The position numbers and the translations under genes were made by a program. The notes beneath the pieces were generated by a model, which was not told the origin of the DNA, made no database searches, and saw only the letters and a program-made list of their open reading frames with translations. Of a stretch of DNA of 6,605 bases, positions 1-6,432 are shown one piece after another (positions within the stretch are counted from its first letter, which is position 1; the number at the start of each line of letters is the position of its first letter). The DNA is from Treponema sp. UBA7590 (GTDB taxonomy: Bacteria > Spirochaetota > Spirochaetia > Treponematales > Treponemataceae), in contig DLKK01000109.1 in NCBI GenBank assembly GCA_002478955.1, positions 6,540 through 13,144 of the forward strand, in the 5' to 3' direction.

Positions 1-9
1 TCAATTTTT

Positions 10-34
10 ATGTCGAATTTACAAAACTCGACAT
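10..34. promoter_or_regulatory. Imperfect palindrome, candidate operator upstream of folE2
   Basis: The arms ATGTCGA (10-16) and TCGACAT (28-34) are exact inverted repeats. The inner TTT (18-20) and AAA (24-26) also pair, so 11 of 12 positions are symmetric about base 22; the only mismatch is 17/27. The palindrome covers the putative -35 hexamer at 18-23, the position expected of a repressor site. It has no following T-run on either strand, so a terminator is unlikely. The regulator is unknown. FolE2 enzymes are often under zinc (Zur) control in other bacteria, but I cannot match this sequence to a known Zur box. Confidence 0.5.
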
Positions 35-48
35 TCGGGCTATATAAA
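18..48 (+). promoter_or_regulatory. Putative sigma-70-type promoter for folE2
   Basis: TTTACA (18-23) is followed by a 17-base spacer and TATATA (41-46), with an overlapping TATAAA at 43-48. This predicts a transcript start near 53-55 and a leader of nearly 90 bases before the folE2 ATG. The leader is AT-rich and shows no clear riboswitch fold. The -35 element lies inside the palindrome at 10-34. Confidence 0.45.
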
Positions 49-141
49 GAATAATATCAAAAATGCCTAAATGCAAATTTATTAATTTTCATTTTCCCCG
101 CACGAATTCCTTTTTTTCTGCATATTTGTTACTATATAATT

Positions 142-924
142 ATGATTGACGTACAAAACGAAGAGGACACACGTGAAGTTCCTTTGCAGAAAGTCGGGGT
201 TAAGGGCGTAAAATATCCGGTTACGGTTCTGGATAAAAATAATAAGACGCAAAGCACCACGGCCGTTGTGGACTTGTTTGTGAATCTTCCGCACCATTTT
301 AAAGGAACCCACATGAGCCGGTTCATCGAGATTTTCCACAAGCACCACGAAAATCTTACAATGAATCATTTTCTTGAGATGCTGGAAGAAATCCGTATTC
401 ATCTTAACGCGCAAAAATCCTATGGAGAAATGACATTTCCGTTCTTTATGGAAAAAAAAGCGCCGGTCAGCGGGCAGGCTGCAATAATGAGCTACACCTG
501 CAAATATGAAGGAACTGTCTCAGAAAATGAACGTCAATTTTTTGTATCAATCCAAGTTCCTGTAACAACCGTCTGCCCATGCTCAAAGGCAATCAGCGAA
601 TACGGCGCGCACAACCAGCGAGGACTTGTTGTTGTAAAACTGCTTTACTCAGATTTTTTCTGGATTGAGGACGTTATCAAAATGGTCGAAAATTGCGCCT
701 CAAACGGATTGTATTCACTTTTAAAGCGCAAGGACGAAAAATACGTTACCGAGCACGCCTATGAAAATCCGCGTTTTGTGGAAGATGTAGTCCGCGAAGT
801 TTATCTTGGCTTGCGGAATTTCAAGATAGAAAAACCGTTCAAGTGGTTCAGCGTTGAATGTACAAACGCCGAAAGCATCCACAACCACGACGCGTACGCC
901 TACACAGAATATCAGGATTTATAA
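142..924 (+). CDS. folE2: GTP cyclohydrolase IB (FolE2 family)
   Basis: This enzyme converts GTP to 7,8-dihydroneopterin triphosphate and formate, the first step of folate synthesis, in the cytosol. The 260 residues match the usual family length of about 260. Visible family signatures are DVQNEED near the N-terminus (3-9), GTHMSRF (55-61), VTTVCPCSKAISEYGAHNQR (141-160), TEHAYENPRFVEDV (203-216) and ESIHNHDAYA (244-253). The catalytic metal ligands of the family should lie among C145/C147, H157, E204 and H247/H249. This is the type IB enzyme, which can use metals other than zinc, not the FolE (IA) fold family. The ATG at 142 is chosen because homologues begin with the same M-x-DVQ pattern. 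There is no Shine-Dalgarno sequence, and a TATAAT sequence (135-140) abuts the start codon. folD lies downstream on the opposite strand, so the two are separate transcription units. Confidence 0.96.
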   Translation: MIDVQNEEDTREVPLQKVGVKGVKYPVTVLDKNNKTQSTTAVVDLFVNLPHHFKGTHMSRFIEIFHKHHENLTMNHFLEMLEEIRIHLNAQKSYGEMTFPFFMEKKAPVSGQAAIMSYTCKYEGTVSENERQFFVSIQVPVTTVCPCSKAISEYGAHNQRGLVVVKLLYSDFFWIEDVIKMVENCASNGLYSLLKRKDEKYVTEHAYENPRFVEDVVREVYLGLRNFKIEKPFKWFSVECTNAESIHNHDAYAYTEYQDL

Positions 925-928
925 AATA

Positions 929-1016
929 GGGCGGTGGGGAAAGCCTTCCCCTCGGCTCAAACCTTCGGTTTTCGCCTACCCTTTCTAACGGGCTCAAACG
1001 CCGCCCGTAACGCCTG
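929..1016. repeat. GC-rich structured intergenic element between convergent folE2 and folD
   Basis: These 88 bases are about 62% G+C, well above the flanking DNA. GGGCGG (929-934) can pair with CCGCCC (1001-1006) to close the element. Inside, GGGGAA (936-941) pairs with TTCCCC (946-951) across a 4-base loop. A competing hairpin joins ACGGGC (988-993) to GCCCGT (1003-1008). GGCTCAAAC occurs twice as a direct repeat (954-962 and 991-999). No T-run follows the hairpins on either strand, so this is not a standard intrinsic terminator, although it could still block transcription from both sides. Its form resembles dispersed palindromic repeats that I recall from Treponema intergenic regions; multicopy status cannot be shown from one copy. 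Confidence 0.6.
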
Positions 1017-1883
1017 CTATTTTTCCGCCGCTTCTAGAGTGTTCTGCATAAGCATTGCAATTGTCATTGGACCGACTCCGCCTGGAACTGGAGTTATAAA
1101 GCTTGCTGTTTCCTTTAAATCTTCAAAATCGCAGTCGCCAATCAGCCTGAAGCCAGATTTTTTTGTTGCGTCAGGAATTCTGTTTACACCAACATCAATG
1201 ACTACTGCGCCAGGCTTTATCATGTCTTTTGTCAGGGTGTGCGGTTTTCCGGCTGCGGCGATAATAATGTCAGCCTGCCGTGTTATTTCTGCCATATTTT
1301 TTGTTCCTGTGTGGCAGATTGTTACAGTGCAGTTTGTTTCTTTTCTTGCAAGAAGAAGTGCGACCGGTTTTCCAACTATGTTTGAGCGTCCGATTACAAC
1401 CGCGTGCTTTCCGCTTGTCTCAATATTCATTTTCTGCAAAAGAACGATAATTCCATGTGGAGTGCAAGGCAGAAAACTCTTTTTGCCAATCACAAGGTTT
1501 CCGACATTCACCGGGTGGAATCCATCCACATCTTTTTCCGGGCTGATTGCAAGAAGTATTTTCTCTTCATTAATATGTTTCGGGAGCGGCAGCTGGACTA
1601 AAATTCCGTGGACAGTTTTATCGTTGTTCAATTCGCTGATTATCTTTAAAAGCTCTTCCTCGGTTGTTGATTCAGGAAGGTGCAGGCTTCTGTCCGCCAT
1701 TCCAACTTCGGCAAGCGCCTTTTGTTTTCCTGTTACGTAAGAAACGCTGGCAGGATTTTCACCAACAAGAATTACAGCAAGACATGGAGTTATTCCTTTT
1801 TTCTTAAGTTCAGAAACTTTCTCTGCAACTTCTTTTCGCACCTGTGCGGCAATTTCTTTTCCGTCAATAATTTTTGCGCTCAT
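1017..1883 (-). CDS. folD: Bifunctional methylenetetrahydrofolate dehydrogenase / methenyltetrahydrofolate cyclohydrolase
   Basis: FolD oxidises 5,10-methylene-tetrahydrofolate to the methenyl form and hydrolyses that to 10-formyl-tetrahydrofolate, supplying one-carbon units for purine and formyl-Met-tRNA synthesis in the cytosol. The 288 residues are full length for the family. The N-terminal catalytic domain shows VGENPAS (40-46), the Y49-x-x-x-K53 pair with the catalytic lysine, VQLPLP (96-101, with Q97) and KDVDGFH (117-123, with D120). PCTPHG (139-144) leads into the Rossmann domain, with the dinucleotide-binding signature GRSNIVGKP (165-173). The C-terminal PGGVGPMT (267-274) is intact. 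No key residue is missing. The start is supported by GGAAGG (1890-1895 on the complement) six bases before the ATG. It is divergent from the outer-membrane gene at 1977. No convincing -35/-10 pair was found for it; TACAAT (complement of 1913-1918) is the best -10 candidate. Confidence 0.98.
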   Translation of the reverse strand: MSAKIIDGKEIAAQVRKEVAEKVSELKKKGITPCLAVILVGENPASVSYVTGKQKALAEVGMADRSLHLPESTTEEELLKIISELNNDKTVHGILVQLPLPKHINEEKILLAISPEKDVDGFHPVNVGNLVIGKKSFLPCTPHGIIVLLQKMNIETSGKHAVVIGRSNIVGKPVALLLARKETNCTVTICHTGTKNMAEITRQADIIIAAAGKPHTLTKDMIKPGAVVIDVGVNRIPDATKKSGFRLIGDCDFEDLKETASFITPVPGGVGPMTIAMLMQNTLEAAEK

Positions 1884-1913
1884 TTGTTACCTTCCGTGTG
1901 TTTTTGTGTTTTA

Positions 1914-1942
1914 TTGTAAAAAGTCTATAAAAATTGTATACT
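1914..1942 (+). promoter_or_regulatory. Putative promoter of the outer-membrane protein / lipoprotein pair
   Basis: TTGTAA (1914-1919, four of six to TTGACA) is followed by an exact 17-base spacer and TATACT (1937-1942, five of six to TATAAT). The predicted transcript start near 1949 leaves a leader of about 28 bases to the preferred ATG at 1977. The region is shared with folD, which reads the other way, so the two promoters would overlap. Confidence 0.5.
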
Positions 1943-1976
1943 TTTTGCCTATATTTGTATAGAAATGCGAGGAAAA

Positions 1977-2654
1977 ATGAAACGTATTCTTTCCCTTTTT
2001 GGCGTATTGCTGCTGCTTTCTGTGCCGCTTTTTGCCCAGGCAGAGACAGATGATTCAGGTTCTGACCAGACAGAGCAGGTTGAGCAAGGCCAAAATGAAC
2101 AATCCGAAGAGAACAATACTGATGAAAATCAGGATGATGAAGAAAATATAGTCCGCAATGAGCAGCATTACGCAAGAAACGGCCGTGGCGACCAGTTCCT
2201 GAAAATCGGAGTCATGGGAAACTTTCCGCTGAATTTTGGTGACCAGCTTACGGTTGGCGGTTCGGCGCAGCTTGGTTATTACCGGTTCCTGAACGGATGG
2301 CTTGCGCTTGGCGGCGAGCTTATGGCAGGTTACAATCCTACAATCGGAAGCAATGTCTTTACATTTGTTCCTATTACTTTTGGGGCGATGGTTCAGCCTT
2401 GCGCAGGACGATTTGAATTTCCTGTAACTCTTTCAGTTGGTTTTGCCTTTGAGACTTGCGCGAACAAAAAATATTTTCCGGGGTTTGCGGCAAAAGCTGA
2501 GTCCGGGGCGTTTTTCAGGATTACAGAAGGATGGTCTGTCGGTTTGAATGCGGAATTCCTTTACTTGCCTGAATGGTACACTTCAACAAAAAATGCGGAT
2601 TCTGACTATGGAATTTTTATGGAAGCTGGTGTTTCTGCCCGCTATCACTTTTAG
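1977..2654 (+). CDS. Small outer-membrane beta-barrel protein with acidic N-terminal linker (TP0733-like)
   Basis: The 225-residue product starts with a clear signal peptide (KR, then a leucine-rich core, cleavage predicted after AQA at about residue 22). A low-complexity D/E/Q/N linker follows (about 24-57), then about 150 residues of alternating aromatic and small residues from DQFLKIG (72-78) to the C-terminal YHF. A terminal phenylalanine is typical of BAM-assembled barrels. Size and pattern suggest an eight-stranded OmpW/OmpX-like barrel. The GNFPLNF, LGYYRFL and YFPGF segments recall T. pallidum TP0733, which from memory also lies beside folD; this is a tentative family call. An in-frame ATG exists at 1965, but the ATG at 1977 is preferred because GAGGA (1969-1973) precedes it and the signal peptide begins there; the SD spacing is short at 3 bases. 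The lipoprotein gene follows 19 bases after the stop. Confidence 0.8.
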   Translation: MKRILSLFGVLLLLSVPLFAQAETDDSGSDQTEQVEQGQNEQSEENNTDENQDDEENIVRNEQHYARNGRGDQFLKIGVMGNFPLNFGDQLTVGGSAQLGYYRFLNGWLALGGELMAGYNPTIGSNVFTFVPITFGAMVQPCAGRFEFPVTLSVGFAFETCANKKYFPGFAAKAESGAFFRITEGWSVGLNAEFLYLPEWYTSTKNADSDYGIFMEAGVSARYHF

Positions 2655-2658
2655 AGTC

Positions 2659-2667
2659 GGGGGGGGG
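2659..2667 (+). repeat. G9 homopolymer tract in the gap between the barrel and lipoprotein genes
   Basis: Nine consecutive G lie 4 bases after the barrel gene's stop codon and 6 bases before the lipoprotein ATG at 2674. The tract overlaps the place where the Shine-Dalgarno sequence should be. It stands out in this AT-rich context. Poly-G tracts control phase-variable expression of some T. pallidum genes (tpr genes and TP0126), usually from promoter regions. Here a length change would alter the ribosome-binding spacing, not a promoter or a reading frame. Confidence 0.75.
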
Positions 2668-2673
2668 CGGAAG

Positions 2674-4104
2674 ATGAAAAAAAATATTCTTGGCGTTTTT
2701 GTTCTTGCAGTTTCACTTTTTGGTTTTACCGGCTGCTATGATGCGATTTACCAGAGCATCCGCGATGAGATTGAGCTTACAACCCAGAAAATGCCTGGTT
2801 TTATAAATAATATTGCACGCTACAATTTTGATGGCGAGCAGTATCTTTTTTTGACAAACGGCGTTATTAATTATAAAAATGCAAAAGATGAATATCATGG
2901 CGCATGGAAGGAACTTTCTGGAAACGGATTGCCGTCTTCCGTGCATTACGTTTTTGAAAAAACTGAATTTGAAGGCGTTTATTTTTCAAAGATAATTGCA
3001 GATGAAAAATATATTTATGCTTTGGGTTTTGAGCCTAGCTACGATACTGACAACAGCCGTAATGTTCCTAAAAACCTGAAGATTTATTTTTCAGAAATGA
3101 CAGCTGCTGGCCAGTTTTCAAGGTGGAAAGAAATTTCTGAGCTTTCTAAAATTATGACTGATTACCGTGCGGAACTTGATAAAATTGATGATGACAATTA
3201 CGGAATGGCGATTAGCTGTCATCTTTTTGGAACAAATTCTGTGAATTCTGACCACCGCGTTGCATTCCTGCGGGTTGGTGGCGGAAGTCCATATCTTGGA
3301 AATTCAAGAAATGAAACTTCTTCCCTTTATAAGCTGGATGGCGAAACTTTTGAAGAAGTTGCCACAATAACACCTGAAAAGACAGAGAATTCTGATAACG
3401 GAAATCTTGTCTATTCAGAATTCTCTTTGGACACGCTTTCTGTTGTTTATTTTGGCGAAAAATATCATTTTATGAATTATCTGAACGTAGAGACAAATGA
3501 AGGAACAACAGATTCTGATGGAAACATCCGCACTGAGCCAACTTATGTTTATTTCGGTGACTCTGGCGATAATCTGTATTATTTTTCAGTTGATTCATAT
3601 AAATCTTCTCCAGATGAATATAAAAAAATGTTCAAATATCCTAGGGCAAGTTACCGTCTGACAGATGAAGTTAAGAAAATTGTAACTGCTCCGACAGACT
3701 TTTTGTCTGAAAAAGGTGAGACGGACGGATATTTAAAGAGTGTTTCAGATTCAAATGTTATAAGCATTGCCGTTACTTCTGATAGTTTAATTCTTGGAAC
3801 AGGTTCAAACCGTTCTTATAATTCAAATGCTTCAAGCGGAAGCGGTGTCGCAAGAATAGAAATTGACCAGTCAACAGGAAAACCTGTAAAAACAAGTTCT
3901 TTCTCAACAAACGCTGATAGTGTCATGTGTTCTCCATATATAATCAGAACCTTGCTTGCGGTTGATCCTTCCAAAACAGAAAAAGAAACAAGCATTTATA
4001 GCTCAATGGATTATATCTATACAGCGACATCTGCCGGAACAAATTCCACAAACCGCGGCTTGTGGGCATATTATCCGGCAAAAGGTGAATGGAACCGGGA
4101 GTAA
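2674..4104 (+). CDS. Putative lipoprotein, possibly beta-propeller-like, function unknown
   Basis: The 476-residue product begins with MKKN, a hydrophobic core and the lipobox F18-T-G-C21. Lipid attachment at C21 is predicted; phenylalanine at -3 is atypical but spirochete lipoboxes are relaxed. I do not recognise the family. The mature part is rich in S, T, Y, D and N, with short beta-like stretches and loosely similar W-containing segments (AWKELS 77-82, RWKEIS 150-155, GEWNRE 471-476). IIADEKYIYALG (107-118), IAVTSDSLILGTG (365-377) and YIYTATSAG (447-455) also look alike. This suggests a solenoid or propeller of repeated sheets, which is inference. The frame is open upstream to an ATG at 2548, but that start would lose the signal peptide and overlap the previous gene. 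The ATG at 2674 has a G-rich ribosome-binding region (G9 tract plus GCGGAAG). It is probably co-transcribed with the barrel gene. Confidence 0.82.
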   Translation: MKKNILGVFVLAVSLFGFTGCYDAIYQSIRDEIELTTQKMPGFINNIARYNFDGEQYLFLTNGVINYKNAKDEYHGAWKELSGNGLPSSVHYVFEKTEFEGVYFSKIIADEKYIYALGFEPSYDTDNSRNVPKNLKIYFSEMTAAGQFSRWKEISELSKIMTDYRAELDKIDDDNYGMAISCHLFGTNSVNSDHRVAFLRVGGGSPYLGNSRNETSSLYKLDGETFEEVATITPEKTENSDNGNLVYSEFSLDTLSVVYFGEKYHFMNYLNVETNEGTTDSDGNIRTEPTYVYFGDSGDNLYYFSVDSYKSSPDEYKKMFKYPRASYRLTDEVKKIVTAPTDFLSEKGETDGYLKSVSDSNVISIAVTSDSLILGTGSNRSYNSNASSGSGVARIEIDQSTGKPVKTSSFSTNADSVMCSPYIIRTLLAVDPSKTEKETSIYSSMDYIYTATSAGTNSTNRGLWAYYPAKGEWNRE

Positions 4105-4114
4105 ATCCTGAAAA

Positions 4115-5455
4115 CTAAAAAACATTGAATAAAAGTCCTGCGCTTGCCGAGACAGAAAGATTTTTTGTTTTCGCCTGGCAAGACATTTTTATTTCTGTGG
4201 AAAAACTCTCAACTTCATCATTTACAATGTAAGAACTTGCACTTGCCGAAATACTTCCTGAATAACTTTTTGCCCTGAGCGAAATTCTTTGTGTGTATTT
4301 TAGTTTCAGTTTTTTATTGTCCGGGGTAAGCACAAAAGAAAAAGTTTCTGCCGGCATAAGAAAATTGTAAAAATAATGGCTGAAACTCCCGGAAAATTTT
4401 TCCGCGGAATCAATTCCTTCTGCCGCCAGATTTAATTTTGCGAAAGTCCGTTTCGTGTAGAAATTTATTTGTCCGGCAAGCTTTTTTTCAATCTCAACCG
4501 ATTCGTCGCTTTGGATTTTTTGTTCCAGAATGCAAATTGTTCCAAACTGGGTTTTTAATTTATTCTGGAAAGGAAACACAGTCAGCGTCGGGTTTATTTT
4601 TATCTGGCACAAAGTTTTTTGCCGTGCGGAAGATGCTGTGAACAGCTCTTTGTCGGAAACGCAGAAAAATGCAAAATTCAGCAGAAAATTTTTTATCTTA
4701 AGCTGATTTTCCGTTGAAAAAGTCGCCTGCGGAGAATCAAGAATATTTTTATTGTAAAAAAAGTTTGCCGTCTCTTTTGTCTTGAAATATGGATTTATAA
4801 ACGAGGCCTGAAAATTCGTTGCAAAGAATTCTCTTTCAGGGAAAAGTTTTGTTGCACTGAACCATTTTGTTGTCGTATTTGATTTTACAAATTGTCCGGA
4901 AGTGCTGGAAAATGAAAAATGGGATTTTTTTCCGCTCTGGAGCTGTATGCGCAAGGATTCAAGAAAATAATTTTCTTCATTTGAATATAAAGTTATGTCT
5001 AGTTTTTTCAGGAAAGATTTTGAGTCAAATTTTAAAGAAGTTCCTAGTCCAACCGGTTTTTCGCAGTTTGAGGCACCAGGAAGCGGAACATAAAGCATTG
5101 TTGCATCTGAAAAACCGTTCTGTACCGCATTTGTGGAAGAAGCGGAAGGCGCAGGATTCTTCAGCTTTGAGACTGCCCCGGAAGGTGTGACTGTTCCAAA
5201 GACCGCAGAAAATGGAAGCCCTTTACGCTCTGCATTGTAAAATTCAGAAAAGTCAACGCTGAACGCCCATGCAGGCAAATAAAAATCCGGAGTTTCTGAA
5301 AATTCTGTCTGGGGAACTTTCCAGGCGGTTTTTAATGTCAGCATTGGAAGTGAATATTTTGCCGAGACCGAAGAAACCGAATATTTTGTCTCGGTGAACA
5401 AATCTTGTGCAAACGCCAAGAAAATCAAGGTTAAAAACAAAGTGCATTTTCTCAT
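4115..5455 (-). CDS. Predicted outer-membrane beta-barrel protein of unrecognised family
   Basis: The 446-residue product has a signal peptide (MRK, hydrophobic 5-15, cleavage predicted after AFA at residue 16). Most of the rest alternates polar with hydrophobic or aromatic residues. Examples are the paired strands KLKLKYTQRISLRAKSYSG (382-400) and SISASASSYIV (401-411), and the final strand LSVSASAGLLFNVF, which ends in phenylalanine as BAM substrates do. The N-terminal segment RKGLPFSAVFGTVTPSGAVS (77-96) looks like a conserved family signature, but I cannot name the family. The ATG at 5453-5455 has no Shine-Dalgarno sequence and sits at the edge of a long RNA hairpin (5439-5484). An ATG 5 bases upstream is out of frame. 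The SPOR gene ends 61 bases upstream on the same strand, so an operon is plausible. Its stop lies 10 bases from the convergent lipoprotein stop. Confidence 0.75.
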   Translation of the reverse strand: MRKCTLFLTLIFLAFAQDLFTETKYSVSSVSAKYSLPMLTLKTAWKVPQTEFSETPDFYLPAWAFSVDFSEFYNAERKGLPFSAVFGTVTPSGAVSKLKNPAPSASSTNAVQNGFSDATMLYVPLPGASNCEKPVGLGTSLKFDSKSFLKKLDITLYSNEENYFLESLRIQLQSGKKSHFSFSSTSGQFVKSNTTTKWFSATKLFPEREFFATNFQASFINPYFKTKETANFFYNKNILDSPQATFSTENQLKIKNFLLNFAFFCVSDKELFTASSARQKTLCQIKINPTLTVFPFQNKLKTQFGTICILEQKIQSDESVEIEKKLAGQINFYTKRTFAKLNLAAEGIDSAEKFSGSFSHYFYNFLMPAETFSFVLTPDNKKLKLKYTQRISLRAKSYSGSISASASSYIVNDEVESFSTEIKMSCQAKTKNLSVSASAGLLFNVF

Positions 5456-5484
5456 ACATATTTAACGCAGAAAAAATGCACTTT
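5439..5484 (-). promoter_or_regulatory. Long inverted repeat enclosing the start codon of the 446-residue gene
   Basis: AAAGTGCATTTT (5439-5450) and AAAATGCACTTT (5473-5484) are perfect 12-base inverted repeats. In the - strand mRNA the stem extends inward by a U.G, a U-A and a C-G pair to 15 base pairs, leaving a 16-base loop (5454-5469). The start codon (5453-5455) lies at the loop-stem junction, and codons 2-5 form the 3' arm. The ribosome would have to open this stem, so a translational switch is possible. A dyad DNA-binding site is the alternative. Confidence 0.55.
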
Positions 5485-5498
5485 CTGAAATAAATCAC

Positions 5499-5518
5499 AA
5501 TTTTTTTATAAAAAAATT
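5499..5518. repeat. A/T palindrome at the end of the SPOR gene
   Basis: T7-AT-A7 flanked by AA and TT forms a perfect 20-base palindrome that overlaps the SPOR stop codon (5517-5519). It contains no G or C, so it would be a weak RNA hairpin. It could act as a bent or easily melted DNA segment, or as a poor terminator between the two - strand genes. On the - strand it also contains TATAAA, a possible -10 for the gene downstream, without a convincing -35. Confidence 0.35.
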
Positions 5519-6395
5519 ATTTTGCAACGCTTGTGCTTGTTATATAGCTGGAAGTATTCTGGAACATATCAATTTTTGAAATCTTTGTCCGCCAATATTC
5601 AGCCTCGCTTTTTGTTGTGTAAGGTCCGACTCTTACGCGGTAAAAAAGTTGTTTTTTGTTGTCTGTGTAAGTGAACACGTCAGCCGTAATCTGGTTCTCA
5701 TCAAGCTTGTTTCGTGCCTCATCAGCGGCTTTTCGGCTTGTAAGCGCAGTAACTTGAACCCAATACTGAATGATTTCCGGTTCTTTTGCCGCTGGCTTTG
5801 CAGCAACAGTCTTTTTTGCCTCGGTTTTTACAGTTTTTGCAGTATTCTTCTGCTCAACTTTTACGACTGTTTTTGGCTGAACAGGTTTTTCTTTTGCAGG
5901 AGTTTTTGCCGCAACATTTGAAACTGCAGGTTTTGTGTTTTGCGCAACATTCGGTTTTGAAGATTCTGTAAGATCGATTGTTGTCGGTGTATTTTTTTGT
6001 TCAGAAGATGAAACTGTGGAATTTCCAGCTGAAACAGCAGCATTTTCTCCTAACTTGTTCAAATCTGTTTTTTCAGAATAGACATTTGCCTTTTCTGTGT
6101 AGATGTTCACTTCGTCTGTTCGGAATTCTGCTTTAGAGGAATTCTGGTTGTCTTCCAAAGTGAAGTCTGAATTTTCTTTCTCAATTTGCTCATTTGGATT
6201 TGAATCCTGAACCGGTGCTGATGGCGCCAGCGAAATCCATCCGTTGGATGCAGTGCCGTTATTCATTCCCCGTGAATTGGCAATTGTAGTTGCTGGTTTT
6301 GACTGCGGTGTGTAAAGTATAAGTGCTGCCCCCAAGACGACAAGCAAAAATACACCGACAGCTGCAACAATCCATAATGTTCTTTTCTGTTCCAT
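5517..6395 (-). CDS. SPOR-domain protein with N-terminal membrane anchor
   Basis: The 292-residue product has a short cytoplasmic start (MEQKR), one transmembrane helix (about 7-28), a long disordered periplasmic region (about 30-207) and a C-terminal SPOR domain (about 211-287: YWVQVTALTSRKAADEARNK, then LFYRVRVGPY at 250-259 and SEAEYWRTKI). SPOR domains bind peptidoglycan lacking stem peptides, typically at division sites, so a role in division or wall maintenance is expected. The linker contains a tandem heptad N-[IV]-Y-[TS]-E-K-[AT] (97-110), then a K/A/T/P-rich segment (about 161-206) likely to span the periplasm. It is not identifiable as FtsN. The start is well supported by AAAGGA (complement of 6403-6408) 7 bases before the ATG. 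A sigma-28-like promoter lies upstream. It is probably transcribed together with the 446-residue barrel gene. Confidence 0.9.
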   Translation of the reverse strand: MEQKRTLWIVAAVGVFLLVVLGAALILYTPQSKPATTIANSRGMNNGTASNGWISLAPSAPVQDSNPNEQIEKENSDFTLEDNQNSSKAEFRTDEVNIYTEKANVYSEKTDLNKLGENAAVSAGNSTVSSSEQKNTPTTIDLTESSKPNVAQNTKPAVSNVAAKTPAKEKPVQPKTVVKVEQKNTAKTVKTEAKKTVAAKPAAKEPEIIQYWVQVTALTSRKAADEARNKLDENQITADVFTYTDNKKQLFYRVRVGPYTTKSEAEYWRTKISKIDMFQNTSSYITSTSVAK

Positions 6396-6432
6396 ATCGC
6401 ATTCCTTTGCGGTCTGTCCCGCCCTTACTTTA

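Noticed and set aside
82..414. 110-codon - strand frame near the left end
   Set aside because: It is antisense to the conserved N-terminal half of folE2 and shows no recognisable protein features.
929..1008. Bidirectional intrinsic terminator
   Set aside because: The stems are good but neither strand has a T-run after them, so I list it as a structured element instead.
934..1740. Long open frame (268 codons) on the + strand
   Set aside because: It lies antisense to folD, whose full-length motifs are unmistakable, and begins inside the structured intergenic element; it is a shadow frame.
1965..1976. Upstream ATG for the small barrel protein
   Set aside because: No ribosome-binding site precedes it, and GAGGA lies between it and the next in-frame ATG at 1977; it remains a possible alternative start.
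2548..2673. N-terminal extension of the lipoprotein reading frame
   Set aside because: It overlaps the end of the barrel gene, reads through the G tract and would bury the signal peptide and lipobox; the start at 2674 is far better.
5253..5498. 81-codon - strand frame starting just upstream of the 446-residue gene
   Set aside because: It overlaps the signal-peptide region of the larger gene in another frame, has no ribosome-binding site and no recognisable features.
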